64,000 bases of DNA from Cytobacillus gottheilii (GCF_001636345.1 NZ_KV440945.1:4251854-4315853), one strand, 5' to 3'. Numbered from the stretch's first letter, positions 1 to 15,710 are shown. Notes: generated by a model not told the origin, from the sequence alone. Translations and numbers: made by a program.

Positions 1-100
1 GGCGGGTGGTGAGCCTCCTCGGCGCTGTCGCACCTGCGGGGTCTCACCTTCCCACTCGTCCCGCAGGAGTCTCGCACCATTCCGTTCCAATTAACAAGCG
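1..100. repeat. GC-rich interspersed-repeat fragment
   Basis: A GC-rich stretch stands out against an AT-rich background. It has internal complementarity: GGTGAG near base 7 against CTCACC near base 44, and repeated GCGGG/CCCGC words. From memory it resembles a hairpin-forming dispersed element that sits beside genes in many Bacillus-group genomes. No second copy was found in this window, so calling it a repeat rests on recognition and not on an alignment. It is probably cut by the window edge. Confidence 0.5.
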
Positions 101-167
101 TATTGCTAAAATGACCACTTTAAAAAAGGTTAAACAAAATACATTCTCTTATTAAATAGTCTCTTTA

Positions 168-197
168 AAAAAAGCGGCTAATGCGTGCCGCTTTATA
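168..197 (-). terminator. Rho-independent terminator of the pur operon
   Basis: On the minus strand an AAAGCGGC / GCCGCTTT stem with an 8-nt loop begins right at the purF stop codon and is followed by a run of T. It should end the pur operon transcript. Confidence 0.85.
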
Positions 198-1590
198 CCT
201 TTTCATACGGATGTAATGTGCTTGGATAGATTTCAGTCGGGTATTGTCCTGTGAAGCAGGCTAGACATTGACCGTCTTTTCTGCCGACTGCCTTGACCAT
301 TCCTTCTACTGATAGGAAGGTAAGTGTATCTGCACCAATGATTTCTCTAATTTCTTCTACATTATGATTGCCCGCGATCAGTTCTTCCTTCGTGGATGTG
401 TCGATTCCGTAGAAGCAAGGATTTTTAATTGGAGGAGAGCTAATGACAACATGAACCTCTGTAGCACCAGCTTCCTTCAGCATGGCAACAATTCTTCTGC
501 TAGTTGTTCCGCGTACAATCGAGTCATCGACCATCACAACTCGTTTTCCCTCTACAACACCGCGAACTGGAGAAAGCTTCATCTTCACCCCTTGTTCCCT
601 CAGTGATTGAGACGGCTGTATAAACGTACGGCCAACATATTTATTTTTAATTAAGCCCATTTCGTATGGAATCCCCGTAGCTTCTGCATACCCAATCGCA
701 ACAGAGATACTTGAATCAGGAACACCTGTGACAACATCCGCTTCAATTGGAACTTCAACGGCCAGCTGCTTGCCAAGGTTTTTACGCGCAGTATGAACAT
801 TGATTCCGTTAATATTGCTGTCCGGACGGGAAAAATAAACATATTCCATCATGCACATCGCGATATTTGAAGCCATTGCAAACATTTCAGAACGGAAACC
901 GTTATCATCGATAATCAAAAGCTCTCCCGGCAAAACATCCCTTATAAATTCAGCTCCAACGATATCAAACGCACATGTTTCCGAAGCAACGACATACGCA
1001 TCGCCAAGCTTCCCAAGTGAAAGGGGACGCATGCCGTTTGGATCAAGTGCCACCATCATTTCTGTCTCGGTCATGATCAGAAAAGCATAAGCGCCCTTTA
1101 CCATGGATAGCGCATTTTTCACACGGTCTTTAAAAGACGAAAAACCGCCGCGCTTGATTAAATGAGCAAGCACCTCTGTATCTGAGCTTGTTTGAAAAAT
1201 ACTTCCCTGTGCCTCCAGCTGATGCTTCAGAGCAGTTGCATTCGTCAAATTGCCATTATGGCATAATGCTAAGCTTCCGCTTTGGGAGTGAAAGAGAAGC
1301 GGCTGAACATTTTCATATCCTCCGCCTCCTGCCGTAGCATATCTCACGTGACCAATAGCTGCTTTTCCATCAAGCTCCTCTATAGCTTCTGCGGTAAAAA
1401 CTTCTGTTACAAGTCCCTCACCTTTTACTCCTTTGAGCTTTGCGCCGTCAGTAACAACGATGCCTGTACCTTCCTGTCCGCGATGCTGCAGACTGTGAAG
1501 GCCATAATAGGTAATTTGTGCTGATTCCGGGTGACCCCAAACACCAAAAATGCCACATTCCTCGTTTAGTCCCTTTATTTCAGCAAGCAT
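193..1590 (-). CDS. purF: Amidophosphoribosyltransferase PurF
   Basis: Catalyses the first committed purine step: PRPP + glutamine to 5-phosphoribosylamine. I place the start at the ATG giving [12 protein letters not shown], preceded by AAAGGGG; a TTG six codons upstream lies before this ribosome site. The 11-residue propeptide before Cys12 matches the Bacillus enzyme, where cleavage exposes the catalytic N-terminal cysteine of the Ntn-hydrolase glutaminase domain. The C-terminal half carries the PRPP-binding [14 protein letters not shown] segment. The CxxC (CLAC) near the C-terminus and upstream cysteines fit the 4Fe-4S ligands of the Bacillus-type enzyme. It is 465 residues, close to the usual length. 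It overlaps purL by 16 bp and is the last gene of the operon. Confidence 0.97.
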   Translation of the reverse strand: MLAEIKGLNEECGIFGVWGHPESAQITYYGLHSLQHRGQEGTGIVVTDGAKLKGVKGEGLVTEVFTAEAIEELDGKAAIGHVRYATAGGGGYENVQPLLFHSQSGSLALCHNGNLTNATALKHQLEAQGSIFQTSSDTEVLAHLIKRGGFSSFKDRVKNALSMVKGAYAFLIMTETEMMVALDPNGMRPLSLGKLGDAYVVASETCAFDIVGAEFIRDVLPGELLIIDDNGFRSEMFAMASNIAMCMMEYVYFSRPDSNINGINVHTARKNLGKQLAVEVPIEADVVTGVPDSSISVAIGYAEATGIPYEMGLIKNKYVGRTFIQPSQSLREQGVKMKLSPVRGVVEGKRVVMVDDSIVRGTTSRRIVAMLKEAGATEVHVVISSPPIKNPCFYGIDTSTKEELIAGNHNVEEIREIIGADTLTFLSVEGMVKAVGRKDGQCLACFTGQYPTEIYPSTLHPYEKV

Positions 1591-3791
1591 GGGATTGCCC
1601 CTTTCCAAGCTTCTTTAAGAATGGCTGTTTGTTCAGACAGCAGAAGCCCGTTCTCAGAAGATAGTTGTAATTCTGGAACATCAGTTACTTCACCAATCAA
1701 TACAGCATCTGTTAATGCTTCAAATGCTTCTTGATTTTCCTTTTTAACGGAAAGCAAGAAACGTGATTGAGACTCTCCAAAAAGAGCAGATACTTCATTT
1801 CCTGTGACCTTGATTTTTGCCCCAAGCTCTGCTGTGCCGAATAAGCTTTCAGCTGCTGCTACAGCAAGTCCGCCCTCTGCAACATCATGAGCAGATGCCA
1901 CTAACCCAGAACGAATAGCACCCAATACTTGGCTTTGATGCTTTTCTTCTGTCTCTAAATGAAGCTCGGGTGCTTTTCCAAAGATTTTTCCGTACGTGAG
2001 CTTTTGCAATTCACTGCCGCCAAACTCATCCTTTGAATCTCCTAAAAGATAAATAAGATCTCCAGCTGCTTTGAAATGCTGTGTGGTTGTATGTTTAATG
2101 TCCTGCACGAGTCCAACCATCCCAATGACTGGAGTTGGATAGATCGCAGTCCCATTTGTTTCGTTGTATAATGAAACATTTCCGCCAATGACCGGTGTAT
2201 TTAAGGTGCGGCATGCTTCACTTATCCCGTCGGCTGCCTTTTCGATCTGCCAGAAAATCTCTGGTTTTTCGGGATTTCCAAAGTTAAGGTTATCGGTAAT
2301 TGCCAGCGGTTCTCCGCCTGAGCAAACGATATTTCGTGCTGCTTCGGCAACAGCAATTTTCCCGCCTGTTTCCGGATCAAGATACATATATCTCGAATTG
2401 CAGTCTGTTGTCATCGCTAAGCCTTTTTCTGTGCCGCGAATACGGACAACCGCTGCGTCTGAACCAGGCGCAACAACAGTGCTTGTGCGCACCATATAGT
2501 CGTATTGATCGTAAACCCATTCTTTGCTTGCAATTGTCGGCTGCTTCAATAGATTGATTAATGTCTCACGATAGTCTTCCACTGAAGGAATTTGATTCTC
2601 CATCGCTTGAAATTCACGGAAATATTCCGGCTCTTTAGAAGGCTTATGATAAACAGGAGCCTCTTCTGCTAAGGCATCTGCTGGCACATCCGCCACAACT
2701 TCACCGTTATGAAGCAAACGAAGCATTTTATCATCTGTTACCGTTCCAATAGCTACAGCTTCAAGCTCATATTTTGAAAATAGATCAACAATTTCCTGCT
2801 CTCTTCCCTTTTTTACTACGATGAGCATGCGCTCCTGTGATTCAGATAGCATCATTTCATAAGCAGTCATGCCTCTTTCACGCTGCGGCACAAGATCAAG
2901 GTTCATTTCAATCCCTGAACCAGCCTTGCTCGCCATTTCTGCTGATGAGCTTGTTAATCCTGCCGCTCCCATGTCCTGAATGCCGACTAATGCATCTGAT
3001 TGAACCAGCTCTAAACAAGCTTCCAGAAGAAGCTTTTCCATGAATGGATCGCCAACCTGTACAGCAGGTCGTTTTTCTTCTGATTGCTCAGTTAATTCCT
3101 CTGAAGCAAAAGTTGCACCATGAATGCCGTCACGTCCTGTCTTCGCTCCAACATACATAACTGTGTTGCCCACTCCATGCGCCTGCCCTTTTTTAATATC
3201 CTTATGATCAATGAGACCAACACACATCGCATTAACAAGCGGATTTCCTTCATAAGAGGATTCGAACTGAATTTCGCCTCCAACAGTCGGAATGCCAATA
3301 CAGTTGCCATATCCGGCAATTCCAGCAACCACTTCTTTAAACAAATACTTCACTCGAGCTGTTTCAAGCTCTCCAAATCGAAGAGAGTTTAATAGAGCAA
3401 TCGGTCTGGCACCCATTGAGAAAACATCACGGATAATTCCGCCTACACCAGTTGCGGCACCTTGATATGGTTCAATGGCAGAAGGGTGGTTATGGCTTTC
3501 GATTTTAAATACAACCGCCTGCTCATCTCCAATGTCTACAATCCCTGCACCTTCACCTGGTCCCTGCAGTACCCTCTCACCGCTTGTAGGGAATTTTTTT
3601 AACACTGGTTTACTATTTTTATAGCTGCAATGCTCTGACCACATAACAGAGAAGAGGCCGATTTCGGTGTAATTTGGCAGACGTCCGAGAATCTTTTCAA
3701 CCATCGCAAATTCTTCATCCGTCAATCCCATTTCTGCATATACCTTTTGCTGTTTTAATTCTTCCGGACTAGGTTCAAGCATTAACGACAT
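1575..3791 (-). CDS. purL: Phosphoribosylformylglycinamidine synthase subunit PurL (small type)
   Basis: ATP-dependent conversion of FGAR to FGAM, the fourth step of IMP synthesis. At 738 residues this is the small Gram-positive PurL, which lacks its own glutaminase and works with PurQ and PurS encoded just upstream. Recognisable blocks are [19 protein letters not shown] near residue 40, [13 protein letters not shown], the ATP-binding [18 protein letters not shown] region near residue 90, and the second AIRS-like half with [13 protein letters not shown]. It overlaps purQ by 17 bp and purF by 16 bp, indicating translational coupling. Confidence 0.97.
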   Translation of the reverse strand: MSLMLEPSPEELKQQKVYAEMGLTDEEFAMVEKILGRLPNYTEIGLFSVMWSEHCSYKNSKPVLKKFPTSGERVLQGPGEGAGIVDIGDEQAVVFKIESHNHPSAIEPYQGAATGVGGIIRDVFSMGARPIALLNSLRFGELETARVKYLFKEVVAGIAGYGNCIGIPTVGGEIQFESSYEGNPLVNAMCVGLIDHKDIKKGQAHGVGNTVMYVGAKTGRDGIHGATFASEELTEQSEEKRPAVQVGDPFMEKLLLEACLELVQSDALVGIQDMGAAGLTSSSAEMASKAGSGIEMNLDLVPQRERGMTAYEMMLSESQERMLIVVKKGREQEIVDLFSKYELEAVAIGTVTDDKMLRLLHNGEVVADVPADALAEEAPVYHKPSKEPEYFREFQAMENQIPSVEDYRETLINLLKQPTIASKEWVYDQYDYMVRTSTVVAPGSDAAVVRIRGTEKGLAMTTDCNSRYMYLDPETGGKIAVAEAARNIVCSGGEPLAITDNLNFGNPEKPEIFWQIEKAADGISEACRTLNTPVIGGNVSLYNETNGTAIYPTPVIGMVGLVQDIKHTTTQHFKAAGDLIYLLGDSKDEFGGSELQKLTYGKIFGKAPELHLETEEKHQSQVLGAIRSGLVASAHDVAEGGLAVAAAESLFGTAELGAKIKVTGNEVSALFGESQSRFLLSVKKENQEAFEALTDAVLIGEVTDVPELQLSSENGLLLSEQTAILKEAWKGAIPCLLK

Positions 3792-4461
3792 GTGCTTCCC
3801 TCCAATTTTTTACGATCGATTGAAAAAGTTTCAGACCATCTGCTCCGCCCAAAAGTTCATCTACTGCTCTTTCTGGGTGGGGCATCATTCCAAGAACATT
3901 GCCCTTCTTATTCACAATGCCAGCAATGTCTTCCAGGCTGCCATTGGGATTTGTTCCGCTGTATGTGAACACAATTTGCTTGTTTTCTTTTAGCTGAGCT
4001 AATGTTTGCTCGTCACAATAATAGTTTCCTTCACCATGCGCAATTGGAATCATGATTTCTTCTTGCTCTTGATAAGAAGATGTAAACATCGTTTCACGAT
4101 TTTCAACCTTTAGCTGGACTGGGCGGCAAATGAACTTTAGTGTTTCATTCCGTCTCATTGCTCCCGGCAGCAGGCCAGCCTCTAATAATACTTGGAATCC
4201 GTTGCAAACGCCTAAGATTGGCTTTCCTGCTTCTGCTGCCTTCACAACCTCTTTCATTACATTGCTGAAGCGTGCAATTGCTCCAGACCGCAGGTAGTCA
4301 CCATAGGAGAACCCGCCCGGCAGCAAAATACCATCAAACTCATCAAGACTTTCCGTATCATGCCACACATACTCTGCTTCTGCACCAAGCTCATCCTTTA
4401 TGGCATGAAACATGTCGATATCGCAGTTTGACCCTGGGAAAACAATAACGGCAAACTTCAC
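3775..4461 (-). CDS. purQ: Phosphoribosylformylglycinamidine synthase glutaminase subunit PurQ
   Basis: Class I glutamine amidotransferase that feeds ammonia to PurL. The N-terminus [13 protein letters not shown] and the nucleophile elbow GVCNGFQ (catalytic Cys) are visible, and the C-terminal MMPHPERA holds the His/Glu of the triad. Its 228 residues equal the usual small PurQ length. It overlaps purS by 4 bp (ATGA) and purL by 17 bp, as expected for the three-subunit FGAM synthase. Confidence 0.97.
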   Translation of the reverse strand: MKFAVIVFPGSNCDIDMFHAIKDELGAEAEYVWHDTESLDEFDGILLPGGFSYGDYLRSGAIARFSNVMKEVVKAAEAGKPILGVCNGFQVLLEAGLLPGAMRRNETLKFICRPVQLKVENRETMFTSSYQEQEEIMIPIAHGEGNYYCDEQTLAQLKENKQIVFTYSGTNPNGSLEDIAGIVNKKGNVLGMMPHPERAVDELLGGADGLKLFQSIVKNWREAHVVNA

Positions 4462-4712
4462 TGTGCAACAGCCTCCTCAATTTCAAAGCGATAGTCTTCA
4501 ATCACAACATTAGCAAGCAATCTCTCACACATTTCCTTAACGACTTCTTCAATATTCCGCTCCGTTTTTTCCACAGTCAGCTCCATATACTTCCCAATGC
4601 GGACATCTGATACTTCGTTATAATTTAGTGAATGCAGAGAATTCTTTACAACTGAGCCTTGAGGATCTAATACACTCTCTCTTAATGTGATGAAGACTTT
4701 TACTTTGTACAT
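4458..4712 (-). CDS. purS: FGAM synthase subunit PurS
   Basis: An 84-residue protein beginning [19 protein letters not shown], the signature start of PurS, the small subunit that bridges PurL and PurQ. The G-x-V segment and position between purC and purQ match the Bacillus operon. It overlaps purC by 13 bp and purQ by 4 bp. Confidence 0.96.
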   Translation of the reverse strand: MYKVKVFITLRESVLDPQGSVVKNSLHSLNYNEVSDVRIGKYMELTVEKTERNIEEVVKEMCERLLANVVIEDYRFEIEEAVAQ

Positions 4713-5425
4713 GCTGTTTGGCCTCCCAATCTGGCTAAAATAGTTTCATATGCTTCTGTTAAATCTCCTAAATCTCTTCTAAAGACATCTTTATCAAGCT
4801 TTTCCTTTGTCTTTTCATCCCAAAGCCTGCAAGTATCTGGAGATATTTCATCTGCAAGGATAATATCTCCGTTTGCATCTTTCCCAAACTCAAGCTTAAA
4901 ATCAATAAGCACAATGCCTAACTCTTTGAAAAATTGAGATAATACTTTGTTTACCTGCAGTGCTTTTACCTTTAATTCCTCAATTTCTTCAACACTGGCC
5001 AATGCTAAAATTTCAATATGATCCTCAGTTAAAATCGGATCTCCCAGATCGTCATCCTTATAATAAAATTCAACAATTGGCCGAGAAAGCAGAAGTCCTT
5101 CTTCCATTCCTAATCGCTTGGAGAAGCTTCCTGCGGAGTAATTGCGAACGACTGTTTCAAGAGGGATAATGTCTACTCTTTTCACAAGCTGCTCTGTTGG
5201 AGAAATGCGCTTCACAAAATGTGAACCTATGCCAAGCTCTTGAAGCTTTAAAAATAGTAAACTGGTAATTTCATTGTTTAGTCTTCCTTTGCCGGCAATG
5301 CTTGCTTTTTTCTCCCCGTTGTAGGCAGTAGCAGAATCTTTATATTCAATCCAGACGATTTCTTTTTCTTCAGTGCTATATATTTTCTTCGCCTTGCCCT
5401 CGTATAACAGTGTTCCTTTTTCCAT
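4700..5425 (-). CDS. purC: SAICAR synthetase PurC
   Basis: Joins aspartate to CAIR, giving SAICAR, at the cost of ATP. The start chosen is the ATG giving MEKGTLLYEGKAKKIYS, preceded by AAAGGGGG; the open frame runs 27 codons further upstream but that part is unlike the family. The chosen protein is 241 residues, the usual length. The nucleotide loop LLYEGKAKKIY, GKGRLNNEIT, and the substrate motif DEISPDTCRLWD are all present. It is separated from purB by about 140 bp containing an inverted repeat, the largest gap inside the operon. Confidence 0.96.
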   Translation of the reverse strand: MEKGTLLYEGKAKKIYSTEEKEIVWIEYKDSATAYNGEKKASIAGKGRLNNEITSLLFLKLQELGIGSHFVKRISPTEQLVKRVDIIPLETVVRNYSAGSFSKRLGMEEGLLLSRPIVEFYYKDDDLGDPILTEDHIEILALASVEEIEELKVKALQVNKVLSQFFKELGIVLIDFKLEFGKDANGDIILADEISPDTCRLWDEKTKEKLDKDVFRRDLGDLTEAYETILARLGGQTACTK

Positions 5426-5519
5426 AACAGGAGAGCCCCCTTTAACGAAATAGTAGGAATAATCCAGGTAGTCAGATCCAAATGAATTTTCAGACCTATC
5501 ATTCAAAAGCTTGCCTATC

Positions 5520-5551
5520 TAAGATGCGTTCAGTTATATGATCGCACCTTA
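5520..5551 (-). other. Intercistronic hairpin between purB and purC
   Basis: On the minus strand TAAGGTGCG pairs with CGCATCTTA (9 bp, one G-U) around a 14-nt loop, just after the purB stop. There is no T-run, so it is not an obvious terminator. It could be a processing or mRNA-stability element inside the operon. Confidence 0.45.
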
Positions 5552-5564
5552 GACGGCATCGTCT

Positions 5565-6857
5565 TTACAGACCTAAACGGTCGAATATTGTATCTACATG
5601 TTTGATATGGTAGTTATAGTCAAAACAATCTTCAATTTCCTCTGGAGAAAGTTTCGCTATAATAGTCTCATCCGCTTCAATAAGACTGCGGAAAGGCACT
5701 TGCTTCTCCCATGCTTCCATTGCACGCGGCTGCACAGTATCATATGCTTCTTCACGCGGCAGGCCTTTATCAATCAATGCTAACAGAACACGCTGTGAAT
5801 AAATTAATCCAAGAGTTCGATCCATATTGCGTTTCATGTTTTCAGGGAATACCGTTAAGTTTTTCACGATATTGCCAAAACGGTTTAACATATAGTTTAA
5901 TGCGATGGTGGCATCAGGAAGAATGATTCTTTCAGCAGAAGAGTGAGAAATATCCCTTTCATGCCAAAGTGAAACATTCTCATAAGCTGTCATCATATAA
6001 CCGCGAATCACTCTTGCTAAGCCTGTCATATTTTCTGAACCTATTGGGTTGCGCTTATGAGGCATCGCAGAGGAGCCTTTTTGCCCTTTTGCGAAAAACT
6101 CTTCTACTTCGCGCGTTTCGCTTTTTTGCAGACCGCGTACTTCTGTTGCAAATTTTTCAATGGAAGTTGCAATCAAAGCAATGCTGCTCATATAATGAGC
6201 GTGGCGGTCACGCTGTAAAGTTTGTGTAGAGATTGGTGCTGGCTGAATTCCAAGCTTTTCACATACATAGCTTTCAACAAACGGATTGATATTGGCATAT
6301 GTTCCAACAGCGCCAGAAATTTTCCCGAACTCCACGCCAGCTGCCGCTTCTTTGAAACGATCTAGATTTCTTTTCATTTCTTCGTGCCATAGGGCAAGCT
6401 TTAAGCCAAATGTAGTCGGCTCTGCATGCACGCCATGTGTACGGCCCATCATAACTGTGTATTTATGCTCTTGTGCTTTATTTTTCAAAATCTCCACAAA
6501 GCGTTCTAAATCTTTTAATAAAATATCATTAGCCTGTTTAATTAAGTATGAAAGTGCGGTATCTACTACATCTGTTGATGTTAAGCCGTAATGTACCCAT
6601 TTTCTTTCATCGCCCAATGTTTCAGAAACCGCACGTGTAAATGCAACAACATCATGTCTTGTTTCTTCTTCAATTTCTTTAATGCGATCGATATTAAAGG
6701 AAGCATTTTCGCGAATCTTTTGAACATCCGCCTTTGGGATGTCACCAAGCTCTGCCCATGCTTCACATGCTAAAATTTCAACTTCCAGCCATGCCTGGAA
6801 GCGGTTTTCTTCCGTCCAAATGGCTCCCATTTCTGGGCGAGTATAACGTTCAATCAT
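5565..6857 (-). CDS. purB: Adenylosuccinate lyase PurB
   Basis: Cleaves SAICAR to AICAR and adenylosuccinate to AMP. The start is the ATG giving [18 protein letters not shown], with GGAGG eight bases upstream; a longer frame adds 26 residues unlike the family. The fumarase/aspartase superfamily signature [10 protein letters not shown] is present near residue 265, and TSTDVVDTA and [13 protein letters not shown] mark the other active-site regions. Its 430 residues match the family. It lies 4 bp after the purK stop in the operon. Confidence 0.97.
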   Translation of the reverse strand: MIERYTRPEMGAIWTEENRFQAWLEVEILACEAWAELGDIPKADVQKIRENASFNIDRIKEIEEETRHDVVAFTRAVSETLGDERKWVHYGLTSTDVVDTALSYLIKQANDILLKDLERFVEILKNKAQEHKYTVMMGRTHGVHAEPTTFGLKLALWHEEMKRNLDRFKEAAAGVEFGKISGAVGTYANINPFVESYVCEKLGIQPAPISTQTLQRDRHAHYMSSIALIATSIEKFATEVRGLQKSETREVEEFFAKGQKGSSAMPHKRNPIGSENMTGLARVIRGYMMTAYENVSLWHERDISHSSAERIILPDATIALNYMLNRFGNIVKNLTVFPENMKRNMDRTLGLIYSQRVLLALIDKGLPREEAYDTVQPRAMEAWEKQVPFRSLIEADETIIAKLSPEEIEDCFDYNYHIKHVDTIFDRLGL

Positions 6858-6861
6858 CTTT

Positions 6862-8016
6862 TTATCCTCCGATTCTTTCCTTACTGCAAGACCAGATGCC
6901 AGTATGCTCCGCCTCAGCAAGCGCTTCTTCGACATGGTCTCTTAATAATGTAATATGTCCCATTTTTCTTTTAAACTTAGCTTCCTTCTTGCCGTACAGA
7001 TGCACTTTCCAGTTATAAAGAGCGGGGATTCTTGCAAGCAATGGCTCCTGATGCTCACCTAGGATGTTCACCATGACAGCTGGCTTTAATAAGCTCATGC
7101 TTCCCAGGGGCAAATTACAAACAGCCCGAATATGCTGCTCAAACTGTGACGTTTCACATGCTTCAATCGAATAATGACCGGAATTATGCGGTCTAGGTGC
7201 CAACTCATTAATAAATATTTCGTCCTCATCCGTTAAGAACATTTCAACAGCAAGCGTACCAGTCAGATTCAGCTTCTCAGCCAGATGTTCTGCAGCCATA
7301 ATCGCCTTTTCCGCTGCTTTGCCTGAAATCCTTGCTGGCACAATTGTCTGATGCAGAATATTGTCTTTATGGACATTTTCAGCAACCGGAAGAACTGCCT
7401 TTTCTCCTGATGGACTTCTAAAAATGATCACGCTGATTTCTTTATGAAAAGAAATGAATTGCTCCAGCACACACGGACCGTTTTGAAGAAGTTTTGCTGC
7501 TTCAGCAATATCGCTTTCATCTTTTAGAACATATTGCCCTTTACCATCATATCCTCCTCTGGCATTCTTTAAAACGGCTGGAAGACCAAGCTTTTCTATA
7601 TTATCATAAATGTCGTTTTCTGTTTGTATCACTGCGTATGGAGCTACAGCAGAGCCTGAAGCTGATATTGCTGCTTTTTCCGTAATACGATTTTGGGTAA
7701 TTTCCAGCAGCTCTTTCCCTTGTGGAACATAGGCATGGCTGCAGAGCCAATCAAGTGCTTCTGCACTGATATTTTCAAATTCATATGTGATTACATCACT
7801 TACAGCTTCCAGCTCTTTGATGCCCTCAAAACTATCATAAGCGTCGACGATCGTAATATCTGCCACCTGTCCGCATGGCGAATCTTCAGCAGGGTCTAGA
7901 ACAGCTACTCTATATCCCATAGCCTTTGCCGAGAGGGCCATCATTTTCCCCAGCTGTCCGCCGCCAATAATACCAATTGTTTGTCCTGGTAAAATTACTT
8001 TGTTAGACAAGCTCAT
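6862..8016 (-). CDS. purK: N5-carboxyaminoimidazole ribonucleotide synthase PurK
   Basis: ATP-grasp enzyme that carboxylates AIR with bicarbonate to N5-CAIR, the substrate of PurE. The N-terminus [17 protein letters not shown] is the PurK glycine-rich loop, and [19 protein letters not shown] and [18 protein letters not shown] are ATP-grasp/PurK motifs. The frame begins GTG-ATG; I use the ATG, which follows TTGGAGAGC. It overlaps purE by 14 bp. Length (384 residues) is normal. Confidence 0.96.
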   Translation of the reverse strand: MSLSNKVILPGQTIGIIGGGQLGKMMALSAKAMGYRVAVLDPAEDSPCGQVADITIVDAYDSFEGIKELEAVSDVITYEFENISAEALDWLCSHAYVPQGKELLEITQNRITEKAAISASGSAVAPYAVIQTENDIYDNIEKLGLPAVLKNARGGYDGKGQYVLKDESDIAEAAKLLQNGPCVLEQFISFHKEISVIIFRSPSGEKAVLPVAENVHKDNILHQTIVPARISGKAAEKAIMAAEHLAEKLNLTGTLAVEMFLTDEDEIFINELAPRPHNSGHYSIEACETSQFEQHIRAVCNLPLGSMSLLKPAVMVNILGEHQEPLLARIPALYNWKVHLYGKKEAKFKRKMGHITLLRDHVEEALAEAEHTGIWSCSKERIGG

Positions 8017-8491
8017 CACTGCTCTCCAATACTTCTTTCTTTATTCTTTCCCGCCTTTGTTCTAATCTTTGAGCTATATTTTCATCAAACGCTCCAAGCA
8101 TTTGAGCTGCCAGTAAACCTGCGTTTACAGCACCTGCCTTCCCAATTGCAACTGTTGCAACCGGAACACCGCCTGGCATCTGTACAATGGATAGTAAAGA
8201 ATCTAACCCATTTAAAGCCTTTGACTGAACAGGAACCCCAATGACAGGCAAAGTCGTTTTTGCTGCTACCATGCCAGGCAAATGTGCTGCACCGCCCGCT
8301 CCGGCAATGATGACCTTTATATCGTTATTCCGGGCTTTTTCGGCATATTCAAACATTAAATCTGGAGTGCGATGTGCGGAAACAACCTTCTTTTCATAAG
8401 CAATTTCCAATTCTTCTAAAACGTCGCAAGCATGCTGCATTGTTTCCCAATCTGATTTACTGCCCATAATGACTGCTACTCTTGTTCCCAT
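8003..8491 (-). CDS. purE: N5-CAIR mutase PurE
   Basis: Moves the carboxyl group of N5-CAIR to carbon 4, giving CAIR. The class I PurE signature is clear: [12 protein letters not shown] at the N-terminus, SAHRTPD near residue 41, and [11 protein letters not shown]. At 162 residues it is full length. It is the first gene of the operon and starts about 85 bp downstream of the riboswitch terminator. Confidence 0.97.
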   Translation of the reverse strand: MGTRVAVIMGSKSDWETMQHACDVLEELEIAYEKKVVSAHRTPDLMFEYAEKARNNDIKVIIAGAGGAAHLPGMVAAKTTLPVIGVPVQSKALNGLDSLLSIVQMPGGVPVATVAIGKAGAVNAGLLAAQMLGAFDENIAQRLEQRRERIKKEVLESSDELV

Positions 8492-8577
8492 GTCTCTCCT
8501 CCAGCAGTGTGACTTTCTATTTTTTTGATTCTATTAAACTCCAAACATCTCTTACATACTAAACACTCATGTTGCAT

Positions 8578-8631
8578 AAAAAAAGCCCAGGCAGATGCCT
8601 TCTCATGAGAGAAAGTTATCTGCCCAGGCTA
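8578..8631 (-). terminator. Riboswitch-controlled terminator ahead of purE
   Basis: A long minus-strand hairpin (AGCCTGGGCAGAT against ATCTGCCTGGGCT) is followed by seven T. It lies between the guanine aptamer and purE and is expected to form when guanine is bound, shutting down the operon. Confidence 0.9.
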
Positions 8632-8704
8632 AAATATATGAGGTGCCAATAATTCCATCGACAATTCAAATGTGGAAGCACCAAACGCCGGTCATATTAA
8701 CTCT

Positions 8705-8775
8705 CCCTCATAGTCCAGTAATTTACGGTTACCGGGTAGAAACTTCTGGGCCATATTCCCAACATTATACGAGGG
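8705..8775 (-). promoter_or_regulatory. Guanine riboswitch aptamer (pur operon)
   Basis: The minus strand shows the purine aptamer: an 8-bp P1 (CCCTCGTA with TATGAGGG, one wobble), TATAAT and ATATGG at P2/L2, AGTTTCTACC in J2/3, CCGTAAAT at P3/L3, and GGACTATG. The specificity base equivalent to position 74 is C, the guanine/hypoxanthine type. Confidence 0.95.
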
Positions 8776-8838
8776 TTAAATATTCGTTTATCGTCATTAA
8801 CTGATTACATTCGTTTTCTTCTGTTTCTGTCACATTTA

Positions 8839-8867
8839 TCTTAACAACTTGTGAAAGAGTATGTCAA
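8839..8867 (-). promoter_or_regulatory. Sigma-A promoter of the pur operon
   Basis: The -35 TTGACA (8862-8867) and the -10 TTAAGA (8839-8844) are 17 bp apart on the minus strand. The PurR boxes lie just upstream and the aptamer downstream. Confidence 0.8.
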
Positions 8868-8872
8868 CGGAA

Positions 8873-8915
8873 ATCTCGAACAATATAAAAAGTCAGACAA
8901 TTAATGTTCGTGTTT
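8873..8915 (-). promoter_or_regulatory. PurR operator (paired inverted PurBoxes)
   Basis: Two PurBox-like words are arranged as an inverted pair: CTCGAACAATAT at 8875-8886 and, on the other strand, ACACGAACATTAA over 8901-8913. Each has the CGAA core and they face each other across roughly 15 bp, the arrangement known for Bacillus PurR (repression relieved by PRPP). They lie directly upstream of the -35. Confidence 0.8.
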
Positions 8916-8917
8916 TA

Positions 8918-9115
8918 CTAGTTCATTTGAATTCCTTCAAAGATAATTTGCCGTCCAGCAGGTTCATATGTTACGGTTCCCCCATCTTTTACTTCTTTAA
9001 ATATTGGTTTTTCCGTTCTTTTAACTGCCATATAGCCTTCTTTTTTCATTCTTTCAAGGCACTCATCAATACTTTCGTTTTCCAGCACCTCAAATTTCTG
9101 TTTTCCTTTACTCAT
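8918..9115 (-). CDS. yebG: NETI-motif protein YebG
   Basis: A 65-residue protein with [20 protein letters not shown] followed by [12 protein letters not shown], matching the short NETI-motif family that lies next to purE in Bacillus (YebG). Its biochemical role is not known. The ATG overlaps the end of yebE by 4 bp, so the two are probably co-translated. The stop lies only a few bases from the PurR operator, so any terminator would have to overlap that region; none was seen. Confidence 0.85.
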   Translation of the reverse strand: MSKGKQKFEVLENESIDECLERMKKEGYMAVKRTEKPIFKEVKDGGTVTYEPAGRQIIFEGIQMN

Positions 9116-9654
9116 GAAAATAGTTTTCCTTTCTTAACCGACTTCACCCAGAAGCCGCCATGTATCGTTTTTGGTTCATAAGCAATAATAAATGCTTTTG
9201 GGTCAAGCTCTTTAATTGTCTGATACAGCTTTAATTCATATTTTCTAGGTGTTAAAATCTGCAGCGCCATCCGGTCTCCTTCTAACCCATTTGCAGCCCA
9301 GCTTGTGACACCATAGCCTTTTTCACGCAGATCTTTAGGTAAATCACGATCATATTCCTTTGTGATCACATTTACTGTGATATAGCCAAGCGCTAACTTC
9401 TCTTCAATTTTCATGCCGACAATGACACCGATCCCGTATCCAACTGCATAAGCGATCAAGTTTTGTATTTCATCTACATTGTCTAAAACCAAGTCCAAAC
9501 CGATTACATAAATAATAATTTCGATCATACTTATTAAAGCAGCTAAATAACGCTGACCTTTTAACGTTAATATCATACGGATTGTAAAAAAGGAAACATA
9601 CACAATGTTAATCACTAAAATGATGGCAACCATCATAAGACTATTTTCGAGCAA
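9112..9654 (-). CDS. yebE: DUF2179/DUF5698-type membrane protein YebE
   Basis: A 180-residue protein with three hydrophobic segments in the first 90 residues, then a soluble domain containing [20 protein letters not shown] and [22 protein letters not shown]. This is the YebE/DUF2179-like architecture found upstream of yebG-purE in B. subtilis. The start is a TTG preceded by AGGAGGG six bases away; there is no better ATG. Function unknown; the family assignment comes from sequence pattern and synteny. Confidence 0.85.
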   Translation of the reverse strand: MLENSLMMVAIILVINIVYVSFFTIRMILTLKGQRYLAALISMIEIIIYVIGLDLVLDNVDEIQNLIAYAVGYGIGVIVGMKIEEKLALGYITVNVITKEYDRDLPKDLREKGYGVTSWAANGLEGDRMALQILTPRKYELKLYQTIKELDPKAFIIAYEPKTIHGGFWVKSVKKGKLFS

Positions 9655-10064
9655 ATGAAGCCCTCCTTGTATTTCTTATTCACTTAACCTTATTAATATT
9701 TTCTGCATTTTATAAGATTCACCGTCTAGTATGCAGGTAAATCCTTTAGCAGAATAGCGCTTTTATCAATGAGGTCTTTCGTTAAGTCCCTATTTTACAG
9801 GAGAATAACTGTTTTGCGAAGACTATTTATGTATTCTTTATTATGTTAACCTATTTTTAACGATTCAAACTCGGTGGCTTGCTTTGGATAAATCATTAAC
9901 ATCAATATTTTCCCTTATGGTTTGGTAAAAAGATCAGTTGAGCAAGCTTACATTTTTAAAACTAGACCATACGGTCGTTTAGGTCCATTACTCCAGCTTC
10001 AAGTATAAGATTTTGAATGACTAGTCCTCCAACAGCATCGTCTTCAATTTAGAATTCCAACGAC
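9655..10064. other. Intergenic region between yebE and the rRNA operon end
   Basis: No convincing gene was found. At about 9918-9943 the word GGTTTGGTAAAAAGATCAGTTG nearly repeats one in the 16S-23S spacer at 13358 (one mismatch). The rest is AT-rich and featureless. Confidence 0.5.
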
Positions 10065-10099
10065 AAAAAAAGCACATCCATAAAGATGTACTTTTTTCA
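10065..10099 (-). terminator. rRNA operon terminator
   Basis: Just after the 5S gene on the minus strand, AGTACATC pairs with GGATGTGCT and is followed by TTTTTTT. It closes the rRNA operon. Confidence 0.85.
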
Positions 10100-10103
10100 T
10101 ATT

Positions 10104-10220
<117 letters not shown>

Positions 10221-10293
10221 CTATTTAATTGAAGAAAAGTTATTCCTTCAAAACTAGATAATGTTAGAAGAAGAAAACAGTAATGCCATTGTG

Positions 10294-15134
<4,841 letters not shown>

Positions 15135-15263
15135 AAGAGTTGATTAGCTCTTGTGTACATAATGTACATTGTTGATTCCGAAGAATCTTTTTTAAACGTT
15201 GACGTTTTATTGTTCGTTCAGTTTTCAAAGAGCAATTTTAGCCGCTTCATTAGCGACTTTCTT

Positions 15264-15292
15264 ATCATATCAGTTATTTTCATGTAAGTCAA
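15264..15292 (-). promoter_or_regulatory. rRNA promoter P2
   Basis: TTGACT (15287-15292) and TATGAT (15264-15269) are separated by 17 bp on the minus strand, about 130 bp upstream of 16S. Confidence 0.8.
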
Positions 15293-15343
15293 CAACTTTT
15301 TTCTCAGCTGTTTTAATGACTTCTGAATAACGACTGCTAAAAT

Positions 15344-15373
15344 ATAATAACATCAGACACCCAAATAGGTCAA
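15344..15373 (-). promoter_or_regulatory. rRNA promoter P1
   Basis: TTGACC (15368-15373) and TATTAT (15344-15349) are 18 bp apart, about 80 bp upstream of P2. Tandem promoters are usual for Bacillus rrn operons. Confidence 0.65.
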
Positions 15374-15710
15374 TAGAATTTTAATATTTTTTTAAAAAAA
15401 TATTTCAGTAAAGTATTCTCTTATTTAAGCAACTATAATTACCTTATTATAATTGTAATAGCGCTGCAAGAGTTATTATAAAAAGGGTTAATAATCTATA
15501 TACCCTTATTAATGAATTTTAAACCCCTTCCTCATCAGATATCCTTACTGCTTAAATTCTATATCCCCAAAATATGCTTCTTATAATACTCCACCACCAT
15601 CGTTCATTGAACAAGCACTCCAGCAGATTGGCGCCGCATGAAGGAAACGCACCAGTATTCTTAAGGAAATACACCATATATCTCTTATTCCTTCATTAAT
15701 GTTTAGAAAA
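15374..15710. other. AT-rich intergenic region upstream of the rRNA operon
   Basis: No convincing gene or RNA was seen. The AT-rich tract immediately upstream of P1 could act as an UP element. A short open frame at 15581-15796 overlaps the ptsG terminator and has no family resemblance. Confidence 0.5.
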
